A DNA stretch of 64,000 nt, taken from Flectonema sp. DT1601 (Eukaryota > Euglenozoa > Diplonemea > Diplonemida > Diplonemidae). Below the pieces are notes generated by a model that saw nothing but the letters and a program-made list of their open reading frames with translations, searched no databases and was not told the DNA's origin. The stretch covers positions 686,001 through 750,000 of the forward strand of contig OZ025795.1 of assembly GCA_964019425.1 (NCBI GenBank). Reading direction: 5' to 3'. The first letter of the stretch is position 1; each line of letters opens with the position of its first letter. Position numbers and translations under genes: made by a program. Of the stretch, positions 63,799 through 64,000 are shown piece by piece.

Positions 63799-64000
63799 TT
63801 TTTATAACTCTTATTGATAGCTGGGTTAGAATATTATTATTTATACGGTTTTTCAAAGTTGTCAGCTCCAAAGTCCACCCAACAAACAAAGAGGGGAAGA
63901 AGAAAAAAAAAAAAAAAAAAAAAAAAATCATGACGGGGGGAAATAAAACTGAGTTACTTTGTGTAAGTGGTAAAAATAATATTTTTGTATTTACAGGAAA
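63799..64000. other. Window end, no gene recognised
   Basis: Contains an A run of about 24 bases at 63903-63927, read on the coding strand as a T tract. CTAACCCAG upstream of the J-domain gene is a candidate acceptor. The last bases hold no supportable frame. Confidence 0.4.

Noticed and set aside
1-64000. Transposons or viral insertions
   Set aside because: No reverse transcriptase, transposase, integrase or capsid frame, and no terminal repeats were recognised; repeats seen are tandem only.

Overview
This is an AT-rich nuclear stretch from a flagellated or ciliated protist. All 34 protein genes I can support lie on the minus strand, so transcription runs from high to low coordinates. About 13 of the 34 are interrupted by GT-AG introns, mostly 60-110 bases, with donors of the GTATGT or GTTTGT type and acceptors ending ACAG/AACAG. 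TAA, TAG and TGA all act as stops, so the standard code applies. A one-directional array with a pyrimidine-rich AG just before most start codons recalls lineages with polycistronic transcription and spliced-leader trans-splicing (Euglenozoa, some dinoflagellates and relatives). The cis-introns argue against a typical kinetoplastid. I cannot name the organism.

Layout in window order: CCDC6-like coiled coil (cut by the window edge), SF3A2, a kinase/APH-fold protein, AP-4 mu, PRMT5, a 71-aa protein, U2SURP, pyruvate kinase, an SDR, MDP-1 phosphatase, a 1040-aa coiled-coil protein with a 15-aa tandem repeat, a divergent actin-related protein, a TIR-like/LRR protein, three coiled-coil or basic proteins, a tiny His-rich protein, PAXBP1/GCFC, a four-TM protein, a SPOUT methyltransferase with a C-terminal membrane segment, NUP107, a TUT1-like nucleotidyltransferase, a coiled-coil protein, an 83-aa protein, a GT2-like glycosyltransferase, a TLC-domain protein, an ankyrin-membrane protein, a helical unknown, a membrane-anchored TPR protein, a B-box protein, an EF-hand coiled-coil protein, an MFS carrier, a 91-aa protein and a membrane DnaJ.

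Genes are packed 100-600 bases apart. Larger gaps (1.6-3.7, 14.3-15.65, 35.9-38.55, 50.3-51.67 and 55.15-56.4 kb) hold A/T homopolymers or tandem repeats. Three non-coding tandem arrays stand out: a 19-bp minisatellite (7.45-7.62 kb), a 148-bp satellite lying entirely inside an intron of the TIR-LRR gene (26.24-27.41 kb), and a 289-bp satellite with a 5-unit higher-order period (35.96-38.27 kb).

Functionally the window is mixed, as expected for a polycistronic array. Pre-mRNA splicing is over-represented (SF3A2, U2SURP, PAXBP1, a U6-TUTase-like enzyme, and PRMT5 which methylates Sm proteins), and several coiled-coil genes could be cytoskeletal or flagellar. I see no tRNA, rRNA, CRISPR array or recognisable transposon. 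Exon structures were derived by reading splice sites and protein similarity by eye. All spliced models below keep an open frame from ATG to stop.
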